From Phormidesmis sp963710175 (GTDB lineage Bacteria; Cyanobacteriota; Cyanobacteriia; Phormidesmidales; Phormidesmidaceae): a stretch of DNA of 64,000 nucleotides. A program made the position numbers and the translations under genes. The notes under the pieces are model-generated. The model made no database searches, was not told the DNA's origin, and worked only from the letters and a program-made list of their open reading frames with translations. The DNA is taken from assembly GCA_963710175.1 (NCBI GenBank), contig CAVPZC010000001.1, forward strand, positions 1,116,001-1,180,000, in the 5' to 3' direction. Positions 1 through 8,107 of this stretch are shown here, in pieces (position 1 is the stretch's first letter; each line of letters starts with the position of its first letter).

Positions 1-6
1 AATTTA

Positions 7-198
7 CTAAGAGGTGGGATAGATCTCTTTGATGTGATCTTTGCAGAGCCACATGACATCGCCTTCGGGGGTGTTGGTGGCCCCAGGTTTGGGTGGGGTC
101 TTTGCGCTTGAGGAATTCGTGTAGGGAGCGCAGTGCTGCCCCACTAACGTTGTGAATGGGAAGGATAAAGCTTCACAGTTATTTTTCCTTGTCACCAA
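7..198 (-). CDS. Small hypothetical protein, doubtful
   Basis: A 63-codon frame from a GTG start with no recognised domain. It contains two cysteines in the first half and a third plus a histidine near the C-terminus (WLCKDH), and the C-terminal stretch from GDVMWLC to the stop looks protein-like, so it may be a genuine small cyanobacterial protein or the tail of a decayed one. I see no convincing ribosome binding site. The nearest gene on the right (starting at 284) is divergent. Confidence 0.3.
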   Translation of the reverse strand: MVTRKNNCEALSFPFTTLVGQHCAPYTNSSSAKTPPKPGATNTPEGDVMWLCKDHIKEIYPTS

Positions 199-283
199 GG
201 GCTACCCGCTACACTAGCGGTAAGTTTTTAATTTGGCGTGATTTGACTCTACAGGGGCAAGCGGCGGAGTAGTGAAGTAGTCA

Positions 284-1423
284 GTGAGTAAAAAGAGTAG
301 CAACACGGGCTTCGGCGCATGGCTGCAAGGGCTAGGCGGCGGGGTGATCTTTGTGATTGGCCTGGTGACTACCCTGGTTAGCTTTGTGAAGCTGTGGCAG
401 GGGGATGCCGGACTGGTGACTGTGGTGTTGCTGGGGGTGGGTGTGTTGCTGGTGTGGCTGGCTTGCCTCTACTTTGCGCGGTTTTGGCAGCCGGAGCAGG
501 AGGATGAATCGTCTCAGATTGTATTGCCTGCACCGAGGGGGAAGCAGGAAAAGCAGCAGCAAAAGCAGGAGAAAAAGCGTAAGGCCATTCGTCGTTTGGC
601 GGTGGTGGGATTGGTGCTGGTGCCTCTGCTGGTGGCGGGTGGTGGCTTAGGGTGGCGGCATGTGCAGAGCCTGCCTAGTGATGAAGTGGTGATTCTGGTG
701 GCTGATTTTGATGGGCCAGATACGCAGAATAACCGGATTACAGAGACGATTTTGCAGCGGCTGCGGCAGAAGACGCAGGATTACGAGGACGTGACGGTAG
801 AGGCGTTAGAAGAGACAGTGACTGAGCAGGCCGGAAGTGAGGCTGCTAGGGCCATTGCCAAAAAGCGCAAAGCGACCATTATGATCTGGGGCTGGTATGG
901 TGCGCCGGGTGATGTGGTGCCGGTCAGCATCAACTTTGAGGTTTTGAATCCGTCGGAATATCTGCCTGATTTTGGAGAGGTAGCAAGCGGTGAGGTTCGG
1001 AACTTTGCGCTTGCAGAACTCAGCAGCTTTGAGTTTCAGCCTCGCTTATCTGCTGAAATGAGCTATCTGACCCTTTTTACGCTTGGCATCGCGGAATATG
1101 CCGCAGAAGACTGGGATGCAGCAATTGCTCTATTCGATGCGTCATTGGAGGAGCTTGAAGAATCCGACAGCTTAGACTTGTCACCTACTTTCTTTTATGA
1201 AGGAAATGCACATTCCTTTAATGGAAGCTTTGAAGAAGCGATCGCCGCCTATGATGCCGCCCTGAAGATTAAGCCTGACAACCATGAAGCGCTCAACAAC
1301 AAAGGCATTGCGCTAGATGAACTGGGCCAGTATGAGGAGGCGATCGCCGCCTATGATGCCGCGCTGAAGATTAAGCCTGACTTTCCTGAAGCGCTCATAC
1401 AACAAAGGCAATGTGCTAGGTGA
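284..1423 (+). CDS. Membrane-anchored TPR protein, prematurely ended by a frameshift
   Basis: Reads from a GTG start. The N-terminal part has two hydrophobic segments (about residues 12-33 and 38-58) and, after a lysine/glutamine-rich charged stretch (about 85-103), a third (about 107-125). A soluble middle domain (about 130-250) precedes tetratricopeptide repeats that begin near residue 260. The last two repeats are almost identical in DNA (102-bp unit). The frame stops at 1423 only because an extra A near 1397 shifts the reading frame; the TPR coding potential continues to 2285 in shifted frames. With the three indels corrected the protein would be about 666 residues. TPR arrays bind partner proteins; the partner here is unknown. 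The intact gene would be a membrane-tethered scaffold; as it stands it is either a young pseudogene or a sequencing artefact. Confidence 0.7.
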   Translation: MSKKSSNTGFGAWLQGLGGGVIFVIGLVTTLVSFVKLWQGDAGLVTVVLLGVGVLLVWLACLYFARFWQPEQEDESSQIVLPAPRGKQEKQQQKQEKKRKAIRRLAVVGLVLVPLLVAGGGLGWRHVQSLPSDEVVILVADFDGPDTQNNRITETILQRLRQKTQDYEDVTVEALEETVTEQAGSEAARAIAKKRKATIMIWGWYGAPGDVVPVSINFEVLNPSEYLPDFGEVASGEVRNFALAELSSFEFQPRLSAEMSYLTLFTLGIAEYAAEDWDAAIALFDASLEELEESDSLDLSPTFFYEGNAHSFNGSFEEAIAAYDAALKIKPDNHEALNNKGIALDELGQYEEAIAAYDAALKIKPDFPEALIQQRQCAR

Positions 1424-2080
1424 ACTGGGCCAGTATGAGGAGGCGATCACCGCCTATGATGCCGCGCTGAAGATTAAGCCTGACTACCTGAAGCGCTCTA
1501 CAACAAAGGCAATGCGCTAGGTGAACTGGGCCAGTATGAGGAGGCGATCGCCGCCTATGATGCCGCTCTGAAGATTAAGCCTGACTACCCTGACGCGCTC
1601 TACAACAAAGGCATTGCGCTAGCTGAACTGGGCCAGTATGAGGAGGCAATCGCCGCCTATGATGCCGCTCTGAAGATTAAGCCTGACTTACCCTGAAGCG
1701 CTCTACAACAAAGGCATTGCGCTAGCTAAACTGGGCCAGTATGAGGAGGCGATCGCCGCCTATGATGCCGCACTGAAGATTAAGCCTGACTACCCTGACG
1801 CGCTCTACAACAAAGGCATTACGCTAGATGAACTGGGCCAGTACGAGGAGGCGATCGCCGCCTATGATGCCGCACTGAAGATTAAGCCTGACTTACTTGA
1901 AGCGCTCAACAACAAAGGCAATGCGCTAGCTGACCTGCGCCAGTATGAGAAGGCGATCGCCGCCTATGATGCCGCGCTGAAGATTAAGCCTGACTACCCT
2001 GAAGCGCTCAACAACAAAGGCACTGCGCTAAATGAACTGGGCCAGTACGAGGAGGCGATCGCCGCCTATAACTCAGCGAT
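1235..2080 (+). repeat. Tandem 102-bp TPR-coding repeats, about 8 units
   Basis: Eight nearly identical 102-bp (34-residue) TPR units and one more diverged unit. Several units carry a HIP1 GCGATCGC at the same place. High DNA identity between units, rather than only protein similarity, indicates recent expansion or gene conversion; single-base indels occur at three unit junctions around the CCTGA(C/A) segment. Confidence 0.85.
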
Positions 2081-2285
2081 CGCAATTCAACCGAGCTTAC
2101 CAAATAGCTATGCTGGCCTTGCCCTCGCCTACGCTGCGCTAGGGAAAAAAGAGCAGGCAGTAGAAAACCTAGAAAAGTTCTTAGCGCGATCACCCGACTT
2201 CGACCCACAAGCGCTCAATGAAGTGGATGCGTTCAAATCTCTAAGAAATCACCCCCGCTTTCAAGCAATTACGGGCGCACAATAG
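1424..2285 (+). pseudogene. Remainder of the TPR gene, out of frame
   Basis: Conceptual continuation of the TPR gene that starts at 284. The conserved string GCCTATGATGCC recurs at 1247, 1349, 1452, 1553, 1655, 1758, 1860 and 1962, and a variant unit at 2064. Spacing is 102 bp except for 103, 101 and 103 at the second, third and fifth steps, which pinpoints a +1 near 1397, a -1 near 1487 and a +1 near 1687. The first two compensate each other, and the net change of one base makes the distance from 284 to the TAG at 2283-2285 a multiple of three once corrected. The last part after about 2090 is non-repetitive and encodes a final TPR and the tail. No alternative start inside is convincing. Confidence 0.7.
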
Positions 2286-2360
2286 TCATTGAACGTTGCA
2301 GTGAACATGACAGTAAAAGGATCACCATCACAAGCCTAAGAATCAGCTTTGCCACTATCG

Positions 2361-2603
2361 ACAAAAACTGCTGCAAGCGAGCTTGTGAAGGGTACAAGCG
2401 CGACGTTTGTTAGTAACGGCAAGCTTGTCGAGGGTACGGGCGCGATGTTTGTTAGTAACGGCAAGCTTGTCGAGGGTGCGGGCGGGACGTTTGTTAGTAA
2501 CGGCGAGTTTGTCGAAGGTACGGGCGGGGCGTTCGTTAGTAACGGCGGGTTTGTCGAGGGTGCGGGCGCGGTGTTTGTTAGTAACGCGGGCCTGTTGAGG
2601 GTG
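2361..2603. repeat. 42-bp minisatellite (14-residue unit)
   Basis: Four clear 42-bp units start at 2403, 2445, 2487 and 2529, with degenerate partial copies on both sides (from about 2361 and from 2571). The unit keeps frame on both strands: on the plus strand it would read FVSNGKLVEGTGA with variation mostly at first and second codon positions, and on the minus strand LLTNVPPAPSTSLP. An open frame spans it on each strand (2349-2714 plus, 2336-2680 minus) but neither has a good start or a recognisable domain, so I annotate only the repeat. Confidence 0.8.
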
Positions 2604-2702
2604 TGTGGCCTGATCAAAAAAGACAGCAACGAATATGAGATGGCAGGCGAGGTGAGAAAACGCGATCGCAAGCGTCCCACTCGTCGAGTCGCAGCTGTGA
2701 CC

Positions 2703-2732
2703 CTGGTTGACTAACTTTTGTCAGTCAACCAG
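2703..2732. other. Perfect hairpin downstream of argZ
   Basis: CTGGTTGACT (2703-2712) pairs perfectly with AGTCAACCAG (2723-2732) around a 10-base loop. It lies about 50 bp past the argZ stop. There is no flanking T-tract, so termination is possible but unproven. Confidence 0.5.
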
Positions 2733-2765
2733 TTGCAACCGCCAGTTGCAACCGCCAGTTGCAAT
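2729..2765. repeat. 13-bp tandem repeat, nearly three copies
   Basis: CCAGTTGCAACCG occurs at 2729 and 2742 and truncated at 2755. It shares its first bases with the right arm of the adjacent hairpin. Confidence 0.7.
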
Positions 2766-2783
2766 CAGCGGATTAGTGCAATG

Positions 2784-4895
2784 CTAAACCTGAGCGTATT
2801 GCCCGGTGAGCTTGCTTAGCTGCTGGACTAACAGACTCAAGAACAGACCCACGTCGGTGACCACGCCCGTCGATTCGACTGAACCGCGATCGCTCAGCTT
2901 AGTCACCACCGCCGGGTTGATATCGACACACACCATCTTCACCCCGGCAGGCGTCATATTGCCCACCCCAATCGAGTGCAGCATCGTCGAGAGCATCAAA
3001 ATCAAATCTGCGCCTTCAATTAAGCGAGCGTAGTCTGTTTGCGCTTCGAGCAGATCCATTTTGGTGTCGGGCAGCGGGCCGTCGTCGCGAATGGAGCCTG
3101 CCAGAGAAAAGGGCACGTTGTTTTTGACGCATTCGTACATGACGCCGCTGGTGAGTACGCCCTGCTCTACCGCTGCGGCGATGCTGCCGTGGCGACGAAT
3201 GGTGTTGATGGCTTTGAGGTGATGGCGATGGCCGCCGTGAACCGAGACGCCGCGCTTCATATCCATGCCCAGTGAGGTGCCCATCATCGACTGCTCAATG
3301 TCGTGAACGGCGATCGCGTTCCCCCCGAGCAGCGCATGGACATAGCCCTCCTGGATCAGCTTTTTCAAATGCTCGCTGCCGCCCGTGTGGATCACGACCG
3401 GCCCAGCGGTGACCACGACCTTGCCGCCGCGATCGCGAATCCGCCGCAGATCCCAGGCAATTTGCTCAACGACCAGCTCCACCCGACGCTCGCTCGAAAC
3501 CCCCGCGCCCATAAAGCTAAAGTCATCTGTCTTTTGCTTGAGTGAGGGCGCAGTGCGCAGGGTGTGAATGCCTTTGCTGCCGACAACGACTTCCTCACCC
3601 ACCTGCAAATCTCGCAGCAGCTTGCACTTGGCCACCGGCCTATTGGCTGGCCCATCGGCATTGCGGGTAACGGCAATCGCCCCGTCCATCCGCTGGCCTT
3701 CCACCTTAAACCAGTGATCCCCAATCAGCACTTCAGTCGGGTAAATTGTCGTCACGTAAAAGTCATCTGGGGCGACCCCGTCTTGCACCACCGCTTCTAG
3801 AGCAGCAGGCGTCGCTTCTTGCGGGATGCTCACCGCCCCGAGATCAATCAGCTGACCCATGATGTCATCCATCACGACTTGGCCGGGCGCTGATACTTTT
3901 ACTTCAGCGGTAGAGGGATCCTGCCGATGCTCACCCAGGTTGAAGTTCAGCACCTGAAAGCTGCCGCCGCCGCTGACAATAGTATCGAGCGCTCGGTTGA
4001 CCAGGCCCGAATCCAAGAGGTGCCCCTCCAGATGAATCACCCGGCTCTGAACGGTCGAGGCTTGCGGGGAAGCCTGGCGGGGCTCTGTTACCCGCAGCGT
4101 CAGGCACTTGGCCGCGCCACCCGCTTTCAAAAATTCGGTCAGTGGCGTTTCTTCGACGGTAAAGCCGCGATCGCCCAGCATTTTCTTCAGCCCATCACTG
4201 GCCTGATTTACCACCACAACGTGATCTACATTTACCGCGTTGCAGGCAAAATTAATCGCATCGACTTCCTGAATCGCAATCCGCTTCTCGGCGGGCACCC
4301 GCATTTCAATCAGCCGGTTGGAATAGGCGTCAAAAGCGGGCGGGTAATAGAGCAAATAGCCGTCTGCCAGCGGACAAAAGCAGGTATCTAAATGATAGAA
4401 CCGCTGATCTACTAGCCGTAAAGACAGCACTTCCATATCTAGCCACTTAGCCAAATACGGATGAGAGTCCAGCTCTGATCGAAATCCGTAGCCTGCCCAC
4501 AGCCACCTGCCCGACCGGTCTAGCAGCGCATCTCCGGCACCTTCAAAGGGCAGACTCTTGGGCAGCTTGTATACCGTAAAGCCGTTTTCTTCAAACCACT
4601 GCTCAAAGTAGGGCTCTTCGCCCTGACGCTCAGGATGCAAAAACCGGCTGAGGACAACGCGATCGCCCAGCACCAGCCCAGCATTAGCCGCAAATACCAT
4701 ATCTGGCCAGCCCTGCTGCGGCTTCACCAAATCTACCGTGGCATGGCTTGTGAGCACCTGATAGAGCTGATTCCACTGAGCCTCGGCCCGCTCTCGCGAT
4801 GAGCGGTGAATGTTGCCCTCCATCCACGGATTGATTACGTAGTCCACATCGTAATGGTGGGGCGGGCACATCAAAATTCGTACGGCGTCAGTCAT
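2784..4895 (-). CDS. argZ: Arginine dihydrolase, ArgZ/AgrE type (bifunctional)
   Basis: Converts L-arginine to ornithine, CO2 and two ammonia, feeding the cyanobacterial ornithine-ammonia cycle and cyanophycin-nitrogen release; in Anabaena the C-terminal half of AgrE also turns ornithine into proline. The length (703 residues) matches the family (about 705). Residues 1-270 form the guanidino-group-modifying domain: Asn22, Asn71 (in FAANAGL), His168 (YHLDTC) and the nucleophile Cys264 (AAKCLT) fall at the same numbers as the active-site residues I recall from the Synechocystis enzyme. Residues about 280-700 are the LOR/SDH bifunctional domain (TIGR00300 type) with the Rossmann-like GGNAIAVHD region. 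The ATG start fits the N-terminal MCPPHHYDV motif. It is transcribed alone; a possible NtcA-like palindrome lies 310 bp upstream. Confidence 0.93.
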   Translation of the reverse strand: MTDAVRILMCPPHHYDVDYVINPWMEGNIHRSSRERAEAQWNQLYQVLTSHATVDLVKPQQGWPDMVFAANAGLVLGDRVVLSRFLHPERQGEEPYFEQWFEENGFTVYKLPKSLPFEGAGDALLDRSGRWLWAGYGFRSELDSHPYLAKWLDMEVLSLRLVDQRFYHLDTCFCPLADGYLLYYPPAFDAYSNRLIEMRVPAEKRIAIQEVDAINFACNAVNVDHVVVVNQASDGLKKMLGDRGFTVEETPLTEFLKAGGAAKCLTLRVTEPRQASPQASTVQSRVIHLEGHLLDSGLVNRALDTIVSGGGSFQVLNFNLGEHRQDPSTAEVKVSAPGQVVMDDIMGQLIDLGAVSIPQEATPAALEAVVQDGVAPDDFYVTTIYPTEVLIGDHWFKVEGQRMDGAIAVTRNADGPANRPVAKCKLLRDLQVGEEVVVGSKGIHTLRTAPSLKQKTDDFSFMGAGVSSERRVELVVEQIAWDLRRIRDRGGKVVVTAGPVVIHTGGSEHLKKLIQEGYVHALLGGNAIAVHDIEQSMMGTSLGMDMKRGVSVHGGHRHHLKAINTIRRHGSIAAAVEQGVLTSGVMYECVKNNVPFSLAGSIRDDGPLPDTKMDLLEAQTDYARLIEGADLILMLSTMLHSIGVGNMTPAGVKMVCVDINPAVVTKLSDRGSVESTGVVTDVGLFLSLLVQQLSKLTGQYAQV

Positions 4896-5597
4896 GTTAA
4901 TCCTTAAAATTGCAGCCTTTGTGTAGTGCTTCTGTTCTTAGCGATACTCAGCTCAGATATAAAGTCTTTCTATCTCTGAAAACAAATCATCTCACAACAG
5001 AATGGTCACCGCTGCGCAACAGAATAGAAATATTTCCTGGGCTCTGCGGACTTTTGTGGCCTCACGCTACTGCTACGGTCTGGTTAGCAGCGGTCTGTCT
5101 AGGCTAGTTCAGAGGCTGCCGCCGCTCACTGACCGCTGAAGTCTCCGTACCAATGTTAGGGAACCATAACTAATAGACCGCTAACAGGCCGACTCGGATT
5201 AAAAACGGTACTGTACAATACCGTTAGTTGCCAAAAAAAGCACTGAGCTTTACCTCCGTATCCTGACTTTCGGCTATAGCCTGATTGCTATCCCCGGCAA
5301 AATCTGCCAGTAAAATTTCGATATACAAGTCCCTGTTTCATTAGAATAGCTGTGGCGATTCTGATGAGTTTAACAAGATGTCTAAGTCGCCTTTACTAGC
5401 CCTTATCTCCCCTCTCTCTAGATATGGCAACAATGCATCAGCTCCCTTAAGAATCCGATTTGAACTGTATTAATGTGAACTGTTCAGACCGCTGAAGCCC
5501 CCACGGGACGACAATGCTTTTTATCCACAGAGCGTTTAAGCAAAAGAGCTAGATTGACACCTGCTTTACGCTCTAATCTACTCTTGAGGACACTACC
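4896..5597. other. Intergenic region between argZ and the DUF4327 gene
   Basis: About 700 bp between divergent genes. No frame in it looks like a protein. The only structured element I see is the palindrome at 5204-5225, plus a short GGCTATAGCC palindrome near 5273. It should contain the promoters of both neighbours, but I cannot assign -10/-35 boxes with confidence. Confidence 0.5.
5204..5225. promoter_or_regulatory. Candidate NtcA-type site (GTA-N8-TAC) in a palindrome
   Basis: AACGGTA (5204-5210) and TACCGTT (5219-5225) are perfect inverted repeats separated by 8 bases, so the core reads GTA-N8-TAC, the known binding pattern of the nitrogen regulator NtcA. It is 309 bp upstream of argZ, a nitrogen-metabolism gene. 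I do not find a clean -10 box at the usual 22-23 bp distance on either strand, so this is a candidate only. Confidence 0.35.
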
Positions 5598-5819
5598 ATG
5601 CTTGCAGAGCGTCAGTATTCCATCTGCTCCATTCAAGACGAAGTTCGAGCGCTGGTCACCAAGGGATCGGTTGGCCGGCAGAACCAAATCTACTCCCTTT
5701 CGCGGTATTTTAGCGATCGCGAGTGGCAGCAAGTCGGACAGGTTTTAGAAACTAACGACTATCTTTTGAGAGATTGCGTCGTCGATTTGATTGGCAAAGA
5801 AGCCTGGCTAAACGACTGA
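5598..5819 (+). CDS. DUF4327 family small protein
   Basis: A 73-residue cyanobacterial protein of unknown function. The sequence fits the DUF4327 pattern: an N-terminal YSICSIQDEVRALV, a central IYSLSRYF...REW, and a C-terminal LLRDCVVDLIGKEAW-ND ending. Family members are short, soluble and nearly restricted to cyanobacteria. The ATG start is supported by a GAGG about 11 bases upstream. It is monocistronic, facing a convergent DUF2283 gene. Confidence 0.8.
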   Translation: MLAERQYSICSIQDEVRALVTKGSVGRQNQIYSLSRYFSDREWQQVGQVLETNDYLLRDCVVDLIGKEAWLND

Positions 5820-5881
5820 GCGTAGGACCATTCAGGTCTATTTAGCTCGTTTCTCAGCGTCCAGAAAGCGCTTGGCTAGAG

Positions 5882-6115
5882 CTAGTCGCGGCTAGTAGCA
5901 GGGGGCTTATCGCTATCTGCTGCGCCCACCTGATAGGTGATGGCGTAGGGATCGTCTACTTTTTTAGAGGCCCGCCTAAGCTCTAGCCCGATCACATTGC
6001 CGTCTTCGTCATAATCCAAAATCAATCCAGGCGCGATCTGAGTTGTTTCTTCGATTAAGGCTCCATTAAATGAGATCTGCAAGATGTCTTTGTCTGAATC
6101 GTAAATCACTTTCAT
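5882..6115 (-). CDS. DUF2283 family protein
   Basis: Small single-domain protein of the DUF2283 family, with the typical opening MKVIYDSDKDILQISF and the central GLILDYDEDGNVIGLEL. Function unknown; family members are often found near toxin-antitoxin or defence genes, but nothing like that adjoins it here. I prefer the internal ATG (77 residues) because family members start at MKV; an in-frame ATG at 6145 would add ten residues. The C-terminal tail (VGAADSDKPPATSRD) is polar and probably disordered. Confidence 0.75.
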   Translation of the reverse strand: MKVIYDSDKDILQISFNGALIEETTQIAPGLILDYDEDGNVIGLELRRASKKVDDPYAITYQVGAADSDKPPATSRD

Positions 6116-6380
6116 AGGGTACTTTTCACTGCGTTTGACAGGCATGTTGACTAGGTTAGACGTAAGCTGGCTGTCCCGATTTCACCCTAATTTATACCGC
6201 TATGATCTTGTAGACATTCTATAGATATTTGTCAGTAGTGTCTGTTGCAGAACGAGGCTCCCCTTTGAATTAATCTAGTGGCTCTAGGCTGATTTAATGT
6301 CTAAAGAAAGGTGGCCGAGACCGTGCTGTATTGTTGAGTACAGGCGATGTGCCACTTCACTTGATTAATATCTAAACCTT

Positions 6381-8105
6381 ATGTCCCATTCTGACTGGGT
6401 GTCGCCGCTATCGCACTCTACTGTCCGCCCAATCGGGGTTTACGTTTTATCTGGGCTAGCGGTTGACCAGGGCCGTTTGCTGGCAGTCGATACCCTGCGG
6501 GGGTATCTGGTCGAAATCGATCCGCGCACTGACAATACGACAATTCTCAATCCTCACAACGTCGCTGATTGGATTGGGGTGACGGGTTTGGCGGTTTGGC
6601 AAGATCGGCTCTGGCTGGCGAAGGGCGAGGAAGTATTTTGGTGCGATCGCCCCAGCTCAGACCCAACCGCTAATGTCGCGCTCACGCCGACTGCTTTTGC
6701 GCAACTGCCCTACTCCGCCAACGGACTGGCCGTCTGGGAGGATCAGGTGTATGTGACCTGCCAGAAATCGGGCTATATCCACATTTTTGACCGCAGCAGC
6801 GGTGATCGCACTGGCAAAATGCGTCAGCCCGGCATTGGCGCAGAAAATATCACGGCCACTAGAGATACGCTCTGGGTGTGCGATCGCGAGGAACAAAGCG
6901 TCTACTGTCTGGACAGGGCTACGGGCAGCGTTTTCTTTAGCGCGCTCACCCCCTTTAGCTCACCTATGGGGATTGCCTTCTATCCCTCAAAGAAGGACGC
7001 TGTAGAACCCACGGGTAAAGACGCCTTAGAAACAGGCAACCACATTTGCTACATCGCCTACGCTGACGAGGAGCCGTATATTCGAGATGACCCCAATTCT
7101 GAATCACCTCACCAGCTGACTTTTCGCGATCGCACTTTCATTCACCCGCTGCATATCTACTACAACCCGGAGCAGCACTATGCCCTCTCTAATGGCTACT
7201 TAGTAGAGCTGTCTTATGTAGAAGAACTCCTACCCTTAGAGGCCATCCCGTCGCTGCACAACGTGGAGTGGCGAATTGCACTGCCCGCTGACACGCCAAG
7301 GCAGCGAGTGCGCCATGTAGAAGCGGTCGGCCATCCTTTTACTGAAGAAGTTCAAGACGGGCAGCGAGTGGCTGTTTTCAAATTTGACACGCTGAATCCG
7401 CATCGGGGCGGGTTAGTCGGCTGGAAGGCTGTCCTCGAAATGTACAGCATTAAGTACAACCTCTCTCCTGCCGATGTCGAGGAGGTGCCGCTGCTCTCAG
7501 AAGACTTTCAGCAGCGATACCTGGTGGATGATGACGAGCTATCGATGGATACAGCCACCATTCGCCAGGCTGCCAAAGAAGCCAGCGGCAGCGAAACCAA
7601 CATTTTGCGAAAGATGCTCAAAATTCGCAACTATGTCTACGACCGGCTGTCTTACGGCATTCAGCCCAAAATTGACACCCCCGATATTGCGCTCGAACGC
7701 GGCGTGGGTTCCTGCGGTGAATATGTGGGCGTGCTGCTGGCGCTGACCCGGCTAAATGGCATTGCCTGCCGCACGATTGGTCGCTACAAGTGTCCGCCCC
7801 ATCCCGAACGGCGCAACCTGCCATTAGAGCCTGACTTTAACCATGTTTGGCTAGAATTTTATGTGCCTGGCATTGGCTGGCTGCCAATGGAGTCTAATGT
7901 AGACGATGTGATTGACCGGGGGCCTTATCCGACTCGGTTTTTTATGGGGCTAGCCTGGTACCACACCGAACTGGGTAAAGGCATTCCGTTTGCCAAGCTC
8001 AAAGCCGACGATAAGCCTGAAAAGATGTCGCTAGGCGATCTGGCTATCAACCATATTCGCTTTACCATACTGGATGAACTGCGCCCCGGCGCTCCTAAGC
8101 CTTAA
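6381..8105 (+). CDS. Beta-propeller and transglutaminase-like protein
   Basis: A 574-residue two-domain protein. Residues about 15-290 contain repeated LAV-DxLW/V-DRxTG stretches like NHL/SMP-30-type beta-propeller blades. Residues about 400-525 are a transglutaminase-like (papain-fold) domain: the nucleophilic Cys sits in GVGSCGEYVG, the His in FNHVWLEFYV and a likely Asp in the following MESNVDD. Such domains are peptidases or amide-forming enzymes; the substrate is unknown. No signal peptide is evident, so cytoplasmic action is likely. The stop is two bases before the ATG of an isoaspartyl peptidase gene, so the two are co-transcribed and may both act on damaged or modified peptides. Confidence 0.85.
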   Translation: MSHSDWVSPLSHSTVRPIGVYVLSGLAVDQGRLLAVDTLRGYLVEIDPRTDNTTILNPHNVADWIGVTGLAVWQDRLWLAKGEEVFWCDRPSSDPTANVALTPTAFAQLPYSANGLAVWEDQVYVTCQKSGYIHIFDRSSGDRTGKMRQPGIGAENITATRDTLWVCDREEQSVYCLDRATGSVFFSALTPFSSPMGIAFYPSKKDAVEPTGKDALETGNHICYIAYADEEPYIRDDPNSESPHQLTFRDRTFIHPLHIYYNPEQHYALSNGYLVELSYVEELLPLEAIPSLHNVEWRIALPADTPRQRVRHVEAVGHPFTEEVQDGQRVAVFKFDTLNPHRGGLVGWKAVLEMYSIKYNLSPADVEEVPLLSEDFQQRYLVDDDELSMDTATIRQAAKEASGSETNILRKMLKIRNYVYDRLSYGIQPKIDTPDIALERGVGSCGEYVGVLLALTRLNGIACRTIGRYKCPPHPERRNLPLEPDFNHVWLEFYVPGIGWLPMESNVDDVIDRGPYPTRFFMGLAWYHTELGKGIPFAKLKADDKPEKMSLGDLAINHIRFTILDELRPGAPKP

Positions 8106-8107
8106 CT

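Noticed and set aside
2349..2714. Repetitive 121-codon frame on the plus strand
   Set aside because: TTG start without ribosome site; frames stay open on both strands because the repeat unit is a multiple of three. Kept as a repeat only.
4910..5107. Plus-strand 65-codon frame in the argZ upstream region
   Set aside because: Low-complexity, no ribosome site, and no protein-like periodicity.
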